Shown here: piece after piece, positions 37,547 through 48,290 of the stretch
Layout of the letters: every line of letters begins with the position of its first letter
How positions within the stretch are numbered: position 1 is the first letter of the stretch
Source of the DNA: Primula veris
Lineage: Eukaryota > Streptophyta > Magnoliopsida > Ericales > Primulaceae
DNA length: 64,000 nt
Direction: 5' to 3'
NCBI GenBank assembly: GCA_963682055.1
Contig: OY821740.1
Coordinates: 7,813,314-7,877,313, forward strand
Program-made: the position numbers and the translations under genes
The notes under the pieces: model-generated
The model's database searches: none
Told to the model about the DNA's origin: nothing
The model's input: the letters and a program-made list of their open reading frames with translations, nothing else

Positions 37547-37558
37547 TGGTATCAGAGC
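37547..37558 (+). other. Primer binding site (initiator tRNA-Met type)
   Basis: TGGTATCAGAGC, complementary to the 3' end of initiator tRNA-Met, two bases after the LTR. This is the usual plant copia primer site. Confidence 0.9.
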
Positions 37559-37610
37559 TTAGCTATTTTATTCATAAAAAACTAACGATTTTATAGTTTA
37601 AAGATCCACT

Positions 37611-39302
37611 ATGTCTTCATACGCCGACTCTAAATCTATAACTAGGCCACCATTCTTTGACGGTACTAACTATCCCTATTGGAGAGACCTTATGAAAAAT
37701 TTCCTTTGTGGTTTTGAAATAGACCAATGGATAAGTATTAGTAAAGGCTATAAAACGCCTAGGAGAAATGGCGAAGATAAACTTGTAGAGGAACTAGACA
37801 CCGATGAACGCCTCGCATTTTCCCTAAATTGTAGGGCTATGACTTCTATCACTTGTGCGCTCTCGCCTAGTGAATATGATAAGATTTCCGGTTGTGACAC
37901 CGCTAAGCAAATGTGGGATAAGCTAGCTATTATGCACGAAGGAACTAGTCAAGTTAAGGACTCTAAAATTAGCATGCTTATTCATGATTATGAATTATTT
38001 AAAGTCGATGATGACGAGTCTATTGCTTCTATGTACACTCGTTTTACTAAGATTACTAATGATCTTAAAAGACTTGAAAAGGTATACTCTAGCAAGGAGA
38101 TGGTGACGAAAATCCTTCGAAGTCTTCCAAGGAAGTGGGAATCAAAAGTGACGGCCATACAAGAGGCCAAGGACATGAACACTCTCTCTCTCGACAACCT
38201 CATTGGATCCCTAAGCACTCATGAACTCGACATGACAACTCGAAAGCATGAGGATGACTCGAAAAAGAAGAAAGGCATTGCCTTCAAATGCACAACAAAT
38301 GACGATAGCGAAAATGATTCATCTAGTGAGGATGATGAGATGGCTCTCTTTGCCAAACGCTACAACAAATTCCTAAGTTGGAAAAAGAAGGGTGGACAAC
38401 GATTTCGGAAAAAGGAATATAAGGAAGAGACTTCCGAAAAATCTAGCAAAAAGGACGAAATCATTTGCTACAAATGTCACAAACCCGGCCATATGCAAAA
38501 CGAATGTCCCTTGAAGAAAAAGGACAAGTTCGTAAAGAAAAGGGAAAACAAGAAGGCATTCTTAGCCGCATGGGGGAGCGATGATGATAGCTCCGATAGC
38601 GACAATGAAGAAGTCGCAAATCTATGTCTCATGGCTAGAGACGATGATACCGAGGATGTAAGCTATCACTCCTCTAACTCCTCTATTTCTAGTGATGATT
38701 GTCTTGATATTAATGATGTGTTAGAATCTTTAGAAAAAGCTAGAGGTAAGAACAAATCTTTTAGAAAATTGCTAATTACTTTACAAGACGAACTTGAAAA
38801 TTTAGCTATGAAAAATGACACACTCGCAACTAAAAATGCCGAACTCACCCTAGAAAATGATAAGTTAGTTGATGACCTTAAGTCATGTAAACTTAAGGCG
38901 GATAGCGCCGAACTTACTCTCTCTAAGTTCACTAAAGGTAGTAAAATGCTAAGTACTATATTAGCTTCTCAACAAGGCGCGTATGATAAAACCGGTGTAG
39001 GTTACAACCCACTCTTAACGGCTAAGCATAAAAACCTATTCACCAAACAAACGGCTAAAAATGAAAGTAGACAACCAAATCACTCTCATAAAAACAACTC
39101 GTATAAAAAGAACTTAGTTTATAATCGTTTTGTTAAACCTATATCACATGTTAAATGTATTACTTGCAACCGTAGTGATCACTATGAAGATTACATATAT
39201 TGCCCTAATAGGTATAAGGTTAATAGAAATGATTTGGTTTGGATTCCAAAGGGTCGAGACTCTAACCCTCAAGGACCCAAAAATGGATTAGGGTACCAAT
39301 GA
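37611..39302 (+). CDS. gag: Copia Gag polyprotein (capsid and nucleocapsid)
   Basis: Forms the virus-like particle that packages the element RNA. 563 residues. The N terminus has the copia gag signature RPPFFDGTNYPYWRDLM and a UBN2-type capsid region to about residue 210 (MHEGTSQVKDSKISML, LRSLPRKWESKVTA). A CCHC zinc knuckle CYKCHKPGHMQNECP lies at about 287-301. A Lys-rich and Ser/Asp-rich linker and a coiled-coil stretch (about 370-445) follow. It ends in TGA at 39300-39302 without entering pol. The start is the ATG shortly after the primer site. No internal stop. Confidence 0.93.
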   Translation: MSSYADSKSITRPPFFDGTNYPYWRDLMKNFLCGFEIDQWISISKGYKTPRRNGEDKLVEELDTDERLAFSLNCRAMTSITCALSPSEYDKISGCDTAKQMWDKLAIMHEGTSQVKDSKISMLIHDYELFKVDDDESIASMYTRFTKITNDLKRLEKVYSSKEMVTKILRSLPRKWESKVTAIQEAKDMNTLSLDNLIGSLSTHELDMTTRKHEDDSKKKKGIAFKCTTNDDSENDSSSEDDEMALFAKRYNKFLSWKKKGGQRFRKKEYKEETSEKSSKKDEIICYKCHKPGHMQNECPLKKKDKFVKKRENKKAFLAAWGSDDDSSDSDNEEVANLCLMARDDDTEDVSYHSSNSSISSDDCLDINDVLESLEKARGKNKSFRKLLITLQDELENLAMKNDTLATKNAELTLENDKLVDDLKSCKLKADSAELTLSKFTKGSKMLSTILASQQGAYDKTGVGYNPLLTAKHKNLFTKQTAKNESRQPNHSHKNNSYKKNLVYNRFVKPISHVKCITCNRSDHYEDYIYCPNRYKVNRNDLVWIPKGRDSNPQGPKNGLGYQ

Positions 39303-39324
39303 TCGTTTTGTCTTGTAGGTATGC

Positions 39325-42300
39325 TTGAGGTCAAAAATCAACGAGGACAAGTGGTTCTTGGATAGTGGATGCTCAAGACATATGACGGGAGACAAAACAA
39401 AATTCACCACTCTTGCACCTAAAGACGGAGGCTTTGTGACCTTCGGAGATAATAGCAAGGGCAAAATTATCGGTATTGGTAGTATCTCTAAACCATCTAA
39501 TGTTGTTATCGATAATGTATTGCTTGTGGATGGTCTTAAACACAACTTGCTTAGTATAAGTCAACTTTGCGATTTGGGTCACAAAGTCATTTTTGAAAAA
39601 TCTCATTGCATCATTCATTGTATTTCAAATAATAAAACTATTCTCATGGGTCAAAGACAAAATAATGTCTATATGATTGATTTGAATAGTTCGGTGGAAA
39701 ATGAAGTTAAGTGTCTTGTTACTATCAACGACAATGGTTGGTTGTGGCATAGACGACTTGGTCATGCAAGTCTTGATTTACTTGCTAAACTTTCTAGTAA
39801 AGATTTGGTAATAGGTTTACCAAAAGCTCCTTATATAAAGGACAAATTTTGTCACGCTTGCCAATTAGGCAAACAAACAAAGATTTCTTTTAAGTCTAAA
39901 AATATTATTTCTACTACTCGTTGTTTGGAGCTCATTCATATGGACTTAGTTGGCCCCTCCCGGACACTTAGTCTTGGCGGGCGTGCATATGCCTTCGTCA
40001 CGGTTGACGATTTTAGTCGCTTTACTTGGGTGTTGTTTTTAACTCATAAGCATGAAGCATTTAGAGAATTCTCTATTATTTGCAAAAAGCTCCAAACACG
40101 AAAGGGTTATATGATCAAAAGTATCCGAACCGACCATGGTAAGGAATTTGAGAATACTCCATTTCAAACTTATTGTGATGAAAATGGTATTGATCATAAT
40201 TTTTCGGCTCCTCGTACGCCCCAACAAAATGGGGTAGTAGAGAGAAAGAATAGAACCCTAGAGGAAATGGCACGGACCATGCTTTGCGAAAATAATTTGC
40301 CAAAGTATTTTTGGGCCGAAGCCGTAAATTCCGCTTGTTATATTTTAAATAGAGCCTTAATTAGGCCCATATTAAAAAAGACACCTTACGAATTATGGAA
40401 AGAGCGAAAGCCCAATATTTCTCATTTACGTGCATTTGGTTGTAAATGCAATGTTCATAATAATGGTAAGGATAATCTAGGAAAATTCGATGCTAAGTCC
40501 GACGAAGGAATTTTTGTTGGATATGCTATATCGAGTAAAGCTTATCGTATTTTTAATAAAAGAACTTTATTGGTGGAAGAGTCGGTACATGTCTCGTTTG
40601 ATGAGAATTTGCCGACAATTGATAAGCCTTTAATTGTTCATAATATTAATGATGATATTTTTCATAAAGCATCTTCTTCGAATCATGTTACATCTAGCTT
40701 AGAGTCAACGCCTAGCATAGAGGTTGAACCCGTTGATGAAGAAGTCACTATAGAGAGACTTCAAAAGGACTTAGAAACTAGCGTACATATTCATGAGGAT
40801 TTGCCTCAAGAATGGCGTTTTGCCAATCACCATCCGCAAGATTTAATTTTGGGCAACCCGGGAGAAAGAGTGCATACACGTTCATCATTAAGAAATATAG
40901 TTAATCATTTTGCATTCTTGTCTCAATTAGAGCCCAAGAACATTCATGAAGCGGAACTCGATGAGAGTTGGGTATTAGCTATGCATGACGAATTAAATCA
41001 ATTCGAGCGTAGCAACGTATGGACATTAGTACCTAGACCGCGTGAGAAAACCATTATAGGTACGAAATGGATATTTCGTAATAAGATGGATGAATCCGGG
41101 GTAGTCATTAGAAATAAGGCTAGACTAGTAGCTCAAGGGTATAACCAAGAAGAAGGCATCGATTTCGATGAAACTTACGCACCCGTAGCTAGACTAGAAG
41201 CCATTAGAATGTTGCTTGCATATGCTTCTTTTAAACGTTTTAAATTGTTTCAAATGGATGTTAAAAGTGCCTTTTTGAACGGCTTTATAAATGAGGAAGT
41301 TTATGTAAAACAACCACCCGGCTTTGAAAATCACGCATTTCCCGATCATGTTTACAAACTTCTTAAAGCACTTTATGGTTTAAAACAAGCACCCCGGGCG
41401 TGGTATGAAAGACTTAGTAAATTTTTGATCAAAAAGGGTTTTTCTCGTGGTACTTTAGACACTACTCTTTTTATTAAAAAGGATGGAAAAGATATGCTTT
41501 TAATTCAAATATATGTTGATGATATTATTTTCGGTGCTACTAATGCTCGCATGTGCGAGGAGTTTTCTAAGTGTATGCAAGGTGAATTCGAGATGAGCAT
41601 GATGGGTGAACTCACATACTTTCTTGGATTGCAAATCAAACAAACAAAGGATGGAATTTTCGTCAATCAAGCCAAATACACGAGGGACTTGCTCAAACGG
41701 TTCAACATGAGCGATGCAAAGCCGCTAGGAACTCCGATGAGTCCGGCAACAAAACTAGACAAGGATGAATCGGGTAAAAGCGTGGACCAAAAGCTCTATA
41801 GAGGTATGATTGGATCCCTCTTATATTTAACCGCAAGTAGACCCGATATCATGTTTAGTGTTTGCTTGTGTGCTAGGTATCAATCTTGCCCTAAAGAATC
41901 GCATGTTATAGCCGTTAAGCGCATTTTTAGATATCTAGTAGGTACATGTAATTTAGGATTGTTTTATCCGCATGATACTTCTTTTGAATTGCTTGGCTAT
42001 TCCGACGCCGACTTTGCCGGTTGTCGATTAGATAGAAAGAGTACTAGTGGCACTTGCCATTTCTTAGGAAACGCCTTAGTTTCTTGGCATAGCAAGAAAC
42101 AAAACTCGGTTGCGCTTTCCACGGCGGAGGCGGAATATGTCGCCGCGGGTAGTTGTTGCGCACAAATCCTTTGGATGCGTCAACAACTCAACGACTTTGA
42201 ATTATCATTTAATAGTGTACCTATATTGTGTGATAATACTAGTGCTATAAACCTTTCGAAAAATCCGATCCAACACTCTCGCACTAAACATATTAATTTG

Positions 42301-42453
42301 CGTCATCACTTTTTACGGGATCATGTCCAAAAAGGGGATATTACACTTGAATATATAAGTACGGATAGGCAATTAGCCGATATTTTTACAAAACCCCTTA
42401 ATGAGGATCAATTTTGCTTTATTCGCCGAGAGTTAGGCATGTTTGATGTGTGA
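39325..42453 (+). CDS. pol: Copia Pol polyprotein (protease, integrase, RT, RNase H)
   Basis: Carries out maturation, reverse transcription and integration. Continuous for about 1040 residues. Protease motif [14 protein letters not shown] at about 10-23; pre-integrase zinc region [19 protein letters not shown] with CHACQLGKQ; integrase core with [17 protein letters not shown] and the catalytic Glu region [22 protein letters not shown] with [24 protein letters not shown] and the active-site YVDDIIFG; RNase H with [17 protein letters not shown] and the C-terminal [13 protein letters not shown] and ADIFTKPL. The open frame begins at 39319, directly after a TAG (39316-39318), and has no ATG before the protease. 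The listed start is a TTG and only marks the opening. How it is expressed from gag is unclear (see findings). Confidence 0.93.
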   Translation: MRSKINEDKWFLDSGCSRHMTGDKTKFTTLAPKDGGFVTFGDNSKGKIIGIGSISKPSNVVIDNVLLVDGLKHNLLSISQLCDLGHKVIFEKSHCIIHCISNNKTILMGQRQNNVYMIDLNSSVENEVKCLVTINDNGWLWHRRLGHASLDLLAKLSSKDLVIGLPKAPYIKDKFCHACQLGKQTKISFKSKNIISTTRCLELIHMDLVGPSRTLSLGGRAYAFVTVDDFSRFTWVLFLTHKHEAFREFSIICKKLQTRKGYMIKSIRTDHGKEFENTPFQTYCDENGIDHNFSAPRTPQQNGVVERKNRTLEEMARTMLCENNLPKYFWAEAVNSACYILNRALIRPILKKTPYELWKERKPNISHLRAFGCKCNVHNNGKDNLGKFDAKSDEGIFVGYAISSKAYRIFNKRTLLVEESVHVSFDENLPTIDKPLIVHNINDDIFHKASSSNHVTSSLESTPSIEVEPVDEEVTIERLQKDLETSVHIHEDLPQEWRFANHHPQDLILGNPGERVHTRSSLRNIVNHFAFLSQLEPKNIHEAELDESWVLAMHDELNQFERSNVWTLVPRPREKTIIGTKWIFRNKMDESGVVIRNKARLVAQGYNQEEGIDFDETYAPVARLEAIRMLLAYASFKRFKLFQMDVKSAFLNGFINEEVYVKQPPGFENHAFPDHVYKLLKALYGLKQAPRAWYERLSKFLIKKGFSRGTLDTTLFIKKDGKDMLLIQIYVDDIIFGATNARMCEEFSKCMQGEFEMSMMGELTYFLGLQIKQTKDGIFVNQAKYTRDLLKRFNMSDAKPLGTPMSPATKLDKDESGKSVDQKLYRGMIGSLLYLTASRPDIMFSVCLCARYQSCPKESHVIAVKRIFRYLVGTCNLGLFYPHDTSFELLGYSDADFAGCRLDRKSTSGTCHFLGNALVSWHSKKQNSVALSTAEAEYVAAGSCCAQILWMRQQLNDFELSFNSVPILCDNTSAINLSKNPIQHSRTKHINLRHHFLRDHVQKGDITLEYISTDRQLADIFTKPLNEDQFCFIRRELGMFDV

Positions 42454-42457
42454 TATA

Positions 42458-42482
42458 TACATATATATATATATATATATAT
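42458..42482. repeat. (TA)n tract after pol
   Basis: A short TA microsatellite just after the pol stop, inside the young copia element. Confidence 0.8.
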
Positions 42483-42577
42483 TTGATTGTTTTTATATAT
42501 ATTTAAGTATTTTTACATTTTCTATGCCAAATCAGTGTCGTAAAGTGCAAAAAATTCCTGTTCTGTAACCTTGTTAC

Positions 42578-42727
42578 AGTCGATCGATCGTCTGTAAAAA
42601 CGACCGATCGTTTTCATACATTCGACCGATCGTTCCTTAAAAACGACCGATCGTTTTTAACGTGGACTCACTGGAAGAATTTGGCTATATTTCGACCGAT
42701 CGAAACCCAAAACGACCGATCGTTTTG
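42578..42727. repeat. Array of the CGACCGATCG quasi-palindrome between pol and ORF3
   Basis: Five or six copies of a CGA(C/T)CGATCG core lie at about 42580, 42600, 42622, 42643, 42692 and 42712; the best form is AAAACGACCGATCGTTTT (AAACGA, CCGA, TCGTTT inverted). The same unit recurs in both LTRs. CTCACTGGAAGAA at about 42667 is the inverse of the TTCTTCCAGTGAG that accompanies the unit in the LTRs. Confidence 0.9.
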
Positions 42728-42875
42728 CTGTTTGTCAGTTTTTAAAACCATTCTTCAAACCCTAAAATCAATTCATTTCAAACCCTAATCTATTCTCTCT
42801 CTCAAAATTCGTCCACTCCTCTCCCAATCACCCAAAAATCTCAAAAAAACCCAATTTTCTATCCAAATCAATCAA

Positions 42876-44192
42876 ATGGTTCGCACAAAGAAAGCCTCAC
42901 TCAACCTCGTTGATGAGCATGACGACGAGATCGTGCCTCCACCCACTCGCCGCCCGGCTATTCCTCGTGCCCCACGCACCGGCTCTTCCTCCGCTTCTCG
43001 CTCCGGCCCTCTACCTCCTCTCTATCCACCCGAGATGAGTAAAAGAGGTATTTTGTCTAACTTTACTCTAGACATGCCTTTATTCCGAGAACGATTTCCC
43101 GCTCTCATGATCGATTTAAGTTTTTACAAACTCGATACTATCCTCACTCTTAAAGAGCCCTTTTACAAGGAAAATGTCTATGAATTTTATCATCACCTAG
43201 TTCTCGATAGGGATAATGATGACGCACTCCGCTTGCGTTCATCGTTTAACGGACAACCTTTCGTTTACGGTATAGACCGTCTACGAACCCTTTTACGCCT
43301 AGATAGCAACGGTTTCTATGAGTCTAGTAAAGAACTATGTGAGACTCTCGAGATTGATCACTTTAATGATCTTAAAGACGAAATTTTTCATCCCGTCCAT
43401 AACAATCGTTCAAACAAAGCCCATGGTCTTCTATTTCGCAACAAATTAGCCTATCACATACTCTCTCATATCGTACTCCCACACACCTCCAACTTTACGG
43501 ATGTTACTAATGAGTACATCTTTCTTCTTGGGTGTATCCATCGCCGAGTCCGCCTTGACTTTGCATCCCTCATTTTCTTTAAGATGGACTCGCTTAAAAC
43601 AAAGTCCAAGAATGGGTTACCTTACGGTGCCTTAATTTCGGCCATTTTGAAGGACTTAAATCTCGTTCCCGGTGGAACATTGTTCAAAAATAAGGATAAG
43701 CACATTTGGGACACTTCCTATCTTTCCCAAATGTCCATAAAATTCAACAATACCGACAAGTCCATAACTTGGTCCGGTAAGCGGGTATCCGGCCCCGGCT
43801 ATACTCCTCTTTCCCCCGAAGAGGAAGAATACGTCGGCCCTAAACCGACACCTCAAGGCGCTCATGAGGAATTCTCCTCCGAGTCTCTCCCTCCCACCGA
43901 TATCCCTACCTCCTCCCGTCCCTCTCGAGGTCGCGGAAAAGCTAAAGTAGGATCTTCGACTCTTCCTCCACGCACCGAACAATTCTACAACGATCTCTAT
44001 GTTGATCAATATCAGAATGCGCGACTTCAACGACGCATGTTTCGCTCCATGCATCCTAGTCAAGAAGATATGGACGAAATCGAAAGGTTAAGCAACGAGC
44101 AACGGGCGAGGTTCCATGGTTATTTTCCCGACTTTGCCGGTCATAACAATGACGAAGACGAAGAGGATGATGCTACTTCCCACCGCGACTAG
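42876..44192 (+). CDS. Third ORF of the copia element, after pol (plant transposon protein-like)
   Basis: 438 residues with its own ATG, in the position where Sireviruses carry an envelope-like gene. It shows no signal peptide or transmembrane helix. The N terminus is Pro/Arg/Ser-rich and basic. The middle (about 60-300) is a folded-looking region with RERFPALMIDLSFYK, YEFYHHLVLDRD and NEYIFLLGCIHRRVRLDFAS, LPYGALISAIL, resembling the 'putative plant transposon protein' family found in many plant retroelements. The C terminus is Pro-rich, then has a charged helix and an acidic tail (DEDEEDD). The frame is intact in a very young element, so it is probably under use. Its function is unknown, and I have no evidence of an envelope role. 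Confidence 0.8.
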   Translation: MVRTKKASLNLVDEHDDEIVPPPTRRPAIPRAPRTGSSSASRSGPLPPLYPPEMSKRGILSNFTLDMPLFRERFPALMIDLSFYKLDTILTLKEPFYKENVYEFYHHLVLDRDNDDALRLRSSFNGQPFVYGIDRLRTLLRLDSNGFYESSKELCETLEIDHFNDLKDEIFHPVHNNRSNKAHGLLFRNKLAYHILSHIVLPHTSNFTDVTNEYIFLLGCIHRRVRLDFASLIFFKMDSLKTKSKNGLPYGALISAILKDLNLVPGGTLFKNKDKHIWDTSYLSQMSIKFNNTDKSITWSGKRVSGPGYTPLSPEEEEYVGPKPTPQGAHEEFSSESLPPTDIPTSSRPSRGRGKAKVGSSTLPPRTEQFYNDLYVDQYQNARLQRRMFRSMHPSQEDMDEIERLSNEQRARFHGYFPDFAGHNNDEDEEDDATSHRD

Positions 44193-44224
44193 GCGGATAT
44201 ATTATTTTTTTTTGTTTTTGATGA

Positions 44225-44240
44225 TGTCAAAGGGGGAGAA
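44225..44240 (+). other. Internal polypurine tract-like motif
   Basis: GATGTCAAAGGGGGAGAA just after ORF3. Extra polypurine-like tracts upstream of the 3' LTR are a Sirevirus trait. Confidence 0.6.
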
Positions 44241-44732
44241 ATACCTCTCCCTTTTGTCTTTGCGTTGTATTTCTATTACTTTCTTTTTAGTTGAACAAGT
44301 TGTGTTTGATGTAATAAGTAGAAAACGGTTTACTTGGCTATTATGATTATGATGCGTTTCTTCTTATATTGCTCTTGTTTAGATAGCATTGTGTGATTGC
44401 AATCTTATACATGCGTGTGTATCGCATTTGATGTTACTACTTTTGGCGCATATAAATTGCTAGTTTTTTGGGTTATATACATTGCTTTTTATTTGTGGCG
44501 TTTGACCTTTTTAAGGCAAAATTATGGCCAAATTTTCGCTTGCATTTAGATCTTCGTTATCCCTATTCGTTTAGCATTGTTTTAACGTCTTTTTAAAATC
44601 GAATGTTATGACATTTACTTGTTTTTTCTCTAAAAACCTTTATCCAAGTAAAGCGTCATCTACACAATTCGGTTATACTTGTTTAAACAAAAAGAGCTTA
44701 TAGTATGTTGAAGTCAATATTTTGTCATCATC

Positions 44733-44746
44733 AAAAAGGGAGAGAT
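44733..44746 (+). other. Polypurine tract at the 3' LTR
   Basis: AAAAAGGGAGAGAT directly before the 3' LTR TG. It is the expected plus-strand primer. Confidence 0.85.
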
Positions 44747-45930
44747 TGTTGAACGATGTTCTTCAAATCGATTATTTTAATGATAACAAAATTTGTAAAA
44801 CATGATAAAAGCTCGTTTTGCGTACTAATCATTTATCGAGTGTGTCAAAGGTTCAAAATGATAGAACACGTAATTACGAAGCCATTGGTTCAAGCGGAAC
44901 CTAAATCGGAGTTGGAACGAATTAGTTACGGGGTTTCGAAGTTTGTCGAGAAAACCGAAAATAACCCAGAACAACAAAAAACGACTGATCAACCCTAAAC
45001 GATCGATCATAAATGTGAGAAATCCTTCCAGTGAGCATAGGACAAAAATGACCGATCGCCATAATAAAACGACCGATCGTTTTATGGATGATTTCTTCCA
45101 GTGAGCATAGATAAAAAACGACCGATCGTTTTTCAGAAACGACCGATCGTTTCTGTAAAATTTCAAATTCCAGCTTTTAAGCTATTCCTGAAAATGGGGC
45201 GAACTGCTGCAAAACTGCATTGAATGAACTCAACAACCAGCAACGGTCTGAAATTAATTGCTGCACCTTTTGGCTCTACAAAAGCCCCAAATATTCTTTG
45301 AAGAAAGGCATCCAAGCATTCACAACTTTTAAGCAATTCTTACTAAGAAATCCTTCAAGCTTATACTACTTATTTCTCACTTGTAATCAAAAATATTCTC
45401 GAGTATATTCTCATTGTAATCTTATAAACATCGAGATAATATTTGTTAGTGAGTGATTCGAAATCAAACTTGTAAAAGAGTATTTTATAAACTCATTAGT
45501 GAGCGAGTGAATTGGGTAGAGGCTTTTAAGCAAGTGTAGCTTAAAAGCTCTAGGTCATTTATTCGGGATACTCATATAGTGAGGGGGAGCGTAATCGGTT
45601 GATTAAGCTCGTTAAGGTGTAACCTTGAAACGAAGATTTTTAGTGAAACACTCGGTAATGAAAATACCGAGGAGAGGACGTAGGCGCGGTTTGCCGAACC
45701 TCTATAAATCTTGCGTTATTTCTTTCCCTTAACTTTTACTTTTCGTATTTATTTATCGCTTATATTTACTGCTTGCTTAGATCAATTTAGCGTTAATTTG
45801 GTAACAAAAGAGTTTAGGTTATAAATACCACTAATTAACTTAGTTAAATACCCATAGATTTAATTCCGTGAAAAACGTACCAAAACCTTATTCACCCCCC
45901 CTCTAAGGTTTAGACTCCTTCGGACCAACA
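44747..45930 (+). repeat. 3' LTR of the young copia element
   Basis: 1184 bp, the same as 36361-37544 except T at 45049. Confidence 0.97.
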
Positions 45931-45935
45931 AGTTG
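45931..45935. repeat. Target-site duplication of the young copia element, right
   Basis: AGTTG, identical to 36356-36360. Confidence 0.95.
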
Positions 45936-46086
45936 GAACTTCCCAACCATAGAGTACAGACTTCCATGCTTGTTCATCTTACTGTTTGATGAAGGATCTC
46001 ATTCTTATTTTTCAGACTCCATAGTTAACACATCATTTAAGCAATGGTGGCTTGTTAAACGCATTTCCTTCTCTCATTAAGTCCAT
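45936..46086 (-). pseudogene. Old copia element: N-terminal gag fragment
   Basis: On the minus strand from an ATG at 46086: MREGNAFNKPPLL, then NYGV, a stop, KIRMRSF and DEQAWKSVLYGWEVPT. This is the standard copia gag start, and it runs across the AGTTG duplication into the piece at 36360. Several in-frame stops (one where a Trp codon is expected before KIRM) make it a pseudogene. Confidence 0.85.
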
Positions 46087-46132
46087 CTTTACCAGAATAC
46101 ATGATCCACATTAAGTAGAATCTAGTGTGAAA

Positions 46133-46145
46133 CTCTGATACCAAA
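46133..46145 (-). other. Primer binding site of the old copia element
   Basis: CTCTGATACCAAA on the plus strand, that is TTTGGTATCAGAG on the minus strand, directly inside the LTR end. It shows that 46146-47253 is the 5' LTR of a minus-strand element. Confidence 0.88.
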
Positions 46146-47253
46146 TGAAATTCTTATTCGCTGTTTTAGTTGCTGTTATGCAGTTAGTTTCCAAGTATAG
46201 TTGAAACCACAGTTGGAACATAAGTATAATGATGGACATAACTTGTAAAGTTAAATGTACTTGAATTAAATCACATGCACATTTAACAACGGAGTTCACC
46301 CAACTGGGCTACGTATCCGGGGCACTCACCCAGATTAATGATATTATAAAAGCTTACAATATATGATTTAAGTCTTATTGAAAAACTCTCAGACTCTCTC
46401 TAATTTTTTCTGACTATCTCTATACTGCTCATAACTTATAATTATCACTCAAAACATCAATGACATCCCACCATTGTTTTTCATTTTAAAAATTCACTGT
46501 GTATTCTCTCAAAGTTGAGTTCTTTGTAATTTAGAACACACGTTTTACAAGCAAAATTATTAACAATTTAAAGAGTAAAACAATCTTCTTTCTTCAGGAT
46601 CTTGTTGATTGATTTGACCTCTTCTAATTGATCTCAATCTTTCCATCTTTGCACGGGATACTACTGCATTTGATTGATCTCAATTTTCATGTTAATACCT
46701 GTTAATAACTTGCTTGACAATAAGAGTTATTATTTCCTTAAACAAGGAACATATAAAATAATATATTTTAGAGATAAAATCTTAATATATTTTGAAACCA
46801 TAACTCCATATATCATTCAATCTAATTGGATCATAACAGATTTTGTAAACACATAGATTGACATTCGTGAATTTTTTTTTTGCATAATAATAAAGATTTA
46901 GTTGCACAATAAAAGGAACAATATATCCTAAACTAATCTCCATATATCTTTTAAGCAACTTCCATTCTTATTAACTTAATATTCTCAATATATATAAAGT
47001 AAATCTTTTGAAACAAATAAGAATATATCCTGCATACTTTAATTCAAATAAAAAACTTTAAAGATTAAGTAATGCAGTTAGACAGAATTAGACAGAATCG
47101 TACGTATTGGCAGGTTGGAACTATAGTTGCAATTGAGGTTGCAACCTCACCTGTAAACATAAAACTGTCTTAATTCTTAACATTCAACTTAGATTATTTT
47201 GTTCAAACCCATTGACAACAAAGAGTTACTAGGCCAGAAATATGGTCCTAACA
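46146..47253 (-). repeat. 5' LTR of the old minus-strand copia element
   Basis: About 1108 bp, TG...CA when read on the minus strand (TGTTAGGACC to GAATTTCA). Homologous along its length to 62415-63511, with many substitutions and small indels. It is followed at 47254-47258 by TAATG. Confidence 0.88.
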
Positions 47254-47456
47254 TAATGGTCTCATACGTCTAAAATTCTTTTACAAACCCAAATTGCAGT
47301 TTTAATTTATTGTACCAACCGTATTGGTATTTAAAAGGAAACCGTTTTAATTTCTTTTGTTTAAAATTCTTTTACAAACCCAAATTGCACTTTTTGTGTT
47401 TTGTTTATAGAATTTATTGTACATGTATCTCATACGTTTTGGGTTGTCGTTTCAGA

Positions 47457-48290
47457 TGACAAACACTTCACCCAATGTTGTATCTTCCGAAAGTGAGCAT
47501 GACCCAGTGGTTAGTGGGAATGTCCATAAGAGTGAGGGCGATGAGAATGTGGGGGCTAACGCCGAGGATACGACCAAAGTCGAGGCTGCGGCTACGGCCA
47601 AGGTCGTAGCCAAGGCTGCGGCCAAGAGCAAGGCACCGATGCATTCGCCTATGTCTACTTTGCCGACTTCTCATCTGGAGAAAACAGAAAAGTTTAAGGG
47701 GGATAACTTCAAACGTTGGTAGCAAAATATGTTGTTTTACCTAACAACCCTTAATCTGACCCGTTTTCTGAAGAAGACTGCTCCCGTCCTAAGTGATCTG
47801 GACGAACAGTCGTTATCTGCGGTTGAGGCATGAAGACATGCCAACTACCTATGCAAGAACTATATACTGTGTGCTCTATATGACACATTGTTCACTATTT
47901 TTGAGCCCAAAGCTACTGCAAAGGAGCTATGAGAAACTCTCAAGAATAAGTACAAAGTGAATAACAATGGCACAAAGAGATTTGTTGTCACAGACTTTCA
48001 CGAGTACCGTATGACTGACAGCAGAGGTGTCATGGAGCAAGTTGAGGAGCTCCAACTCATTTACCATCGCCGTGAAATTGAAGGGATAGTTATTAATGAG
48101 CCTTTCCAGGTGGCACTCATGATTGAGAAACTGCCACCGTCATGCAAAGACTTTCAAACTACTTGAAACATAAGCGGAAGGAAATGAAGCTGGAGGGGCT
48201 CATTGAGAAGCTTAATATCGAGGTGAGCAACCGCCGTTATGTAAAGAAAGGACGCGGGACTTTGGACTTTGGACTTGCAAAATGTTTCGG
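47457..48290 (+). pseudogene. Second decayed copia gag (UBN2 type)
   Basis: Reading from ATG 47457: an Ala/Lys-rich start, then LEKTEKFKGDNFKRW, a TAG, QNMLFYLTTLNL, further stops (TGA before RHANYLC and before ETLKNKYK), then KRFVVTDFHEYRMTDSRGVM and LPPSCKDFQ. A frameshift precedes NYLKHKRKEMKLEGLIEKLN. These are standard copia gag blocks (the last normally follows WKDFKNYLKH). At least three stops and one frameshift make it dead. An acceptor-like TTTCAG lies directly before the ATG. No pol follows. Confidence 0.85.

Larger units (their letters stand above)
36361..45930 (+). mobile_element. Full-length, very young Ty1/copia LTR retrotransposon (Sirevirus-like)
   Basis: A 9570-bp element with 1184-bp LTRs that differ at only one base (C at 36663, T at 45049), a 5-bp AGTTG duplication on both sides, a tRNA-Met primer site and a polypurine tract. 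Order: LTR, gag, pol (protease, integrase, RT, RNase H), a third ORF, LTR. The pol order (integrase before RT) defines copia. The large gag with a zinc knuckle, the extra ORF after pol and two polypurine-like tracts fit the Sirevirus type. It is inserted in the gag of an older copia element of opposite orientation, whose reading resumes at 45936. Confidence 0.97.

Noticed and set aside
37988..40303. Minus-strand ORFs inside gag and pol
   Set aside because: Shadows of the coding frames of the young copia element.
42876..44192. An envelope gene (endogenous retrovirus-like)
   Set aside because: No signal peptide, transmembrane helix or fusion-like segment. Only the position after pol is envelope-like.
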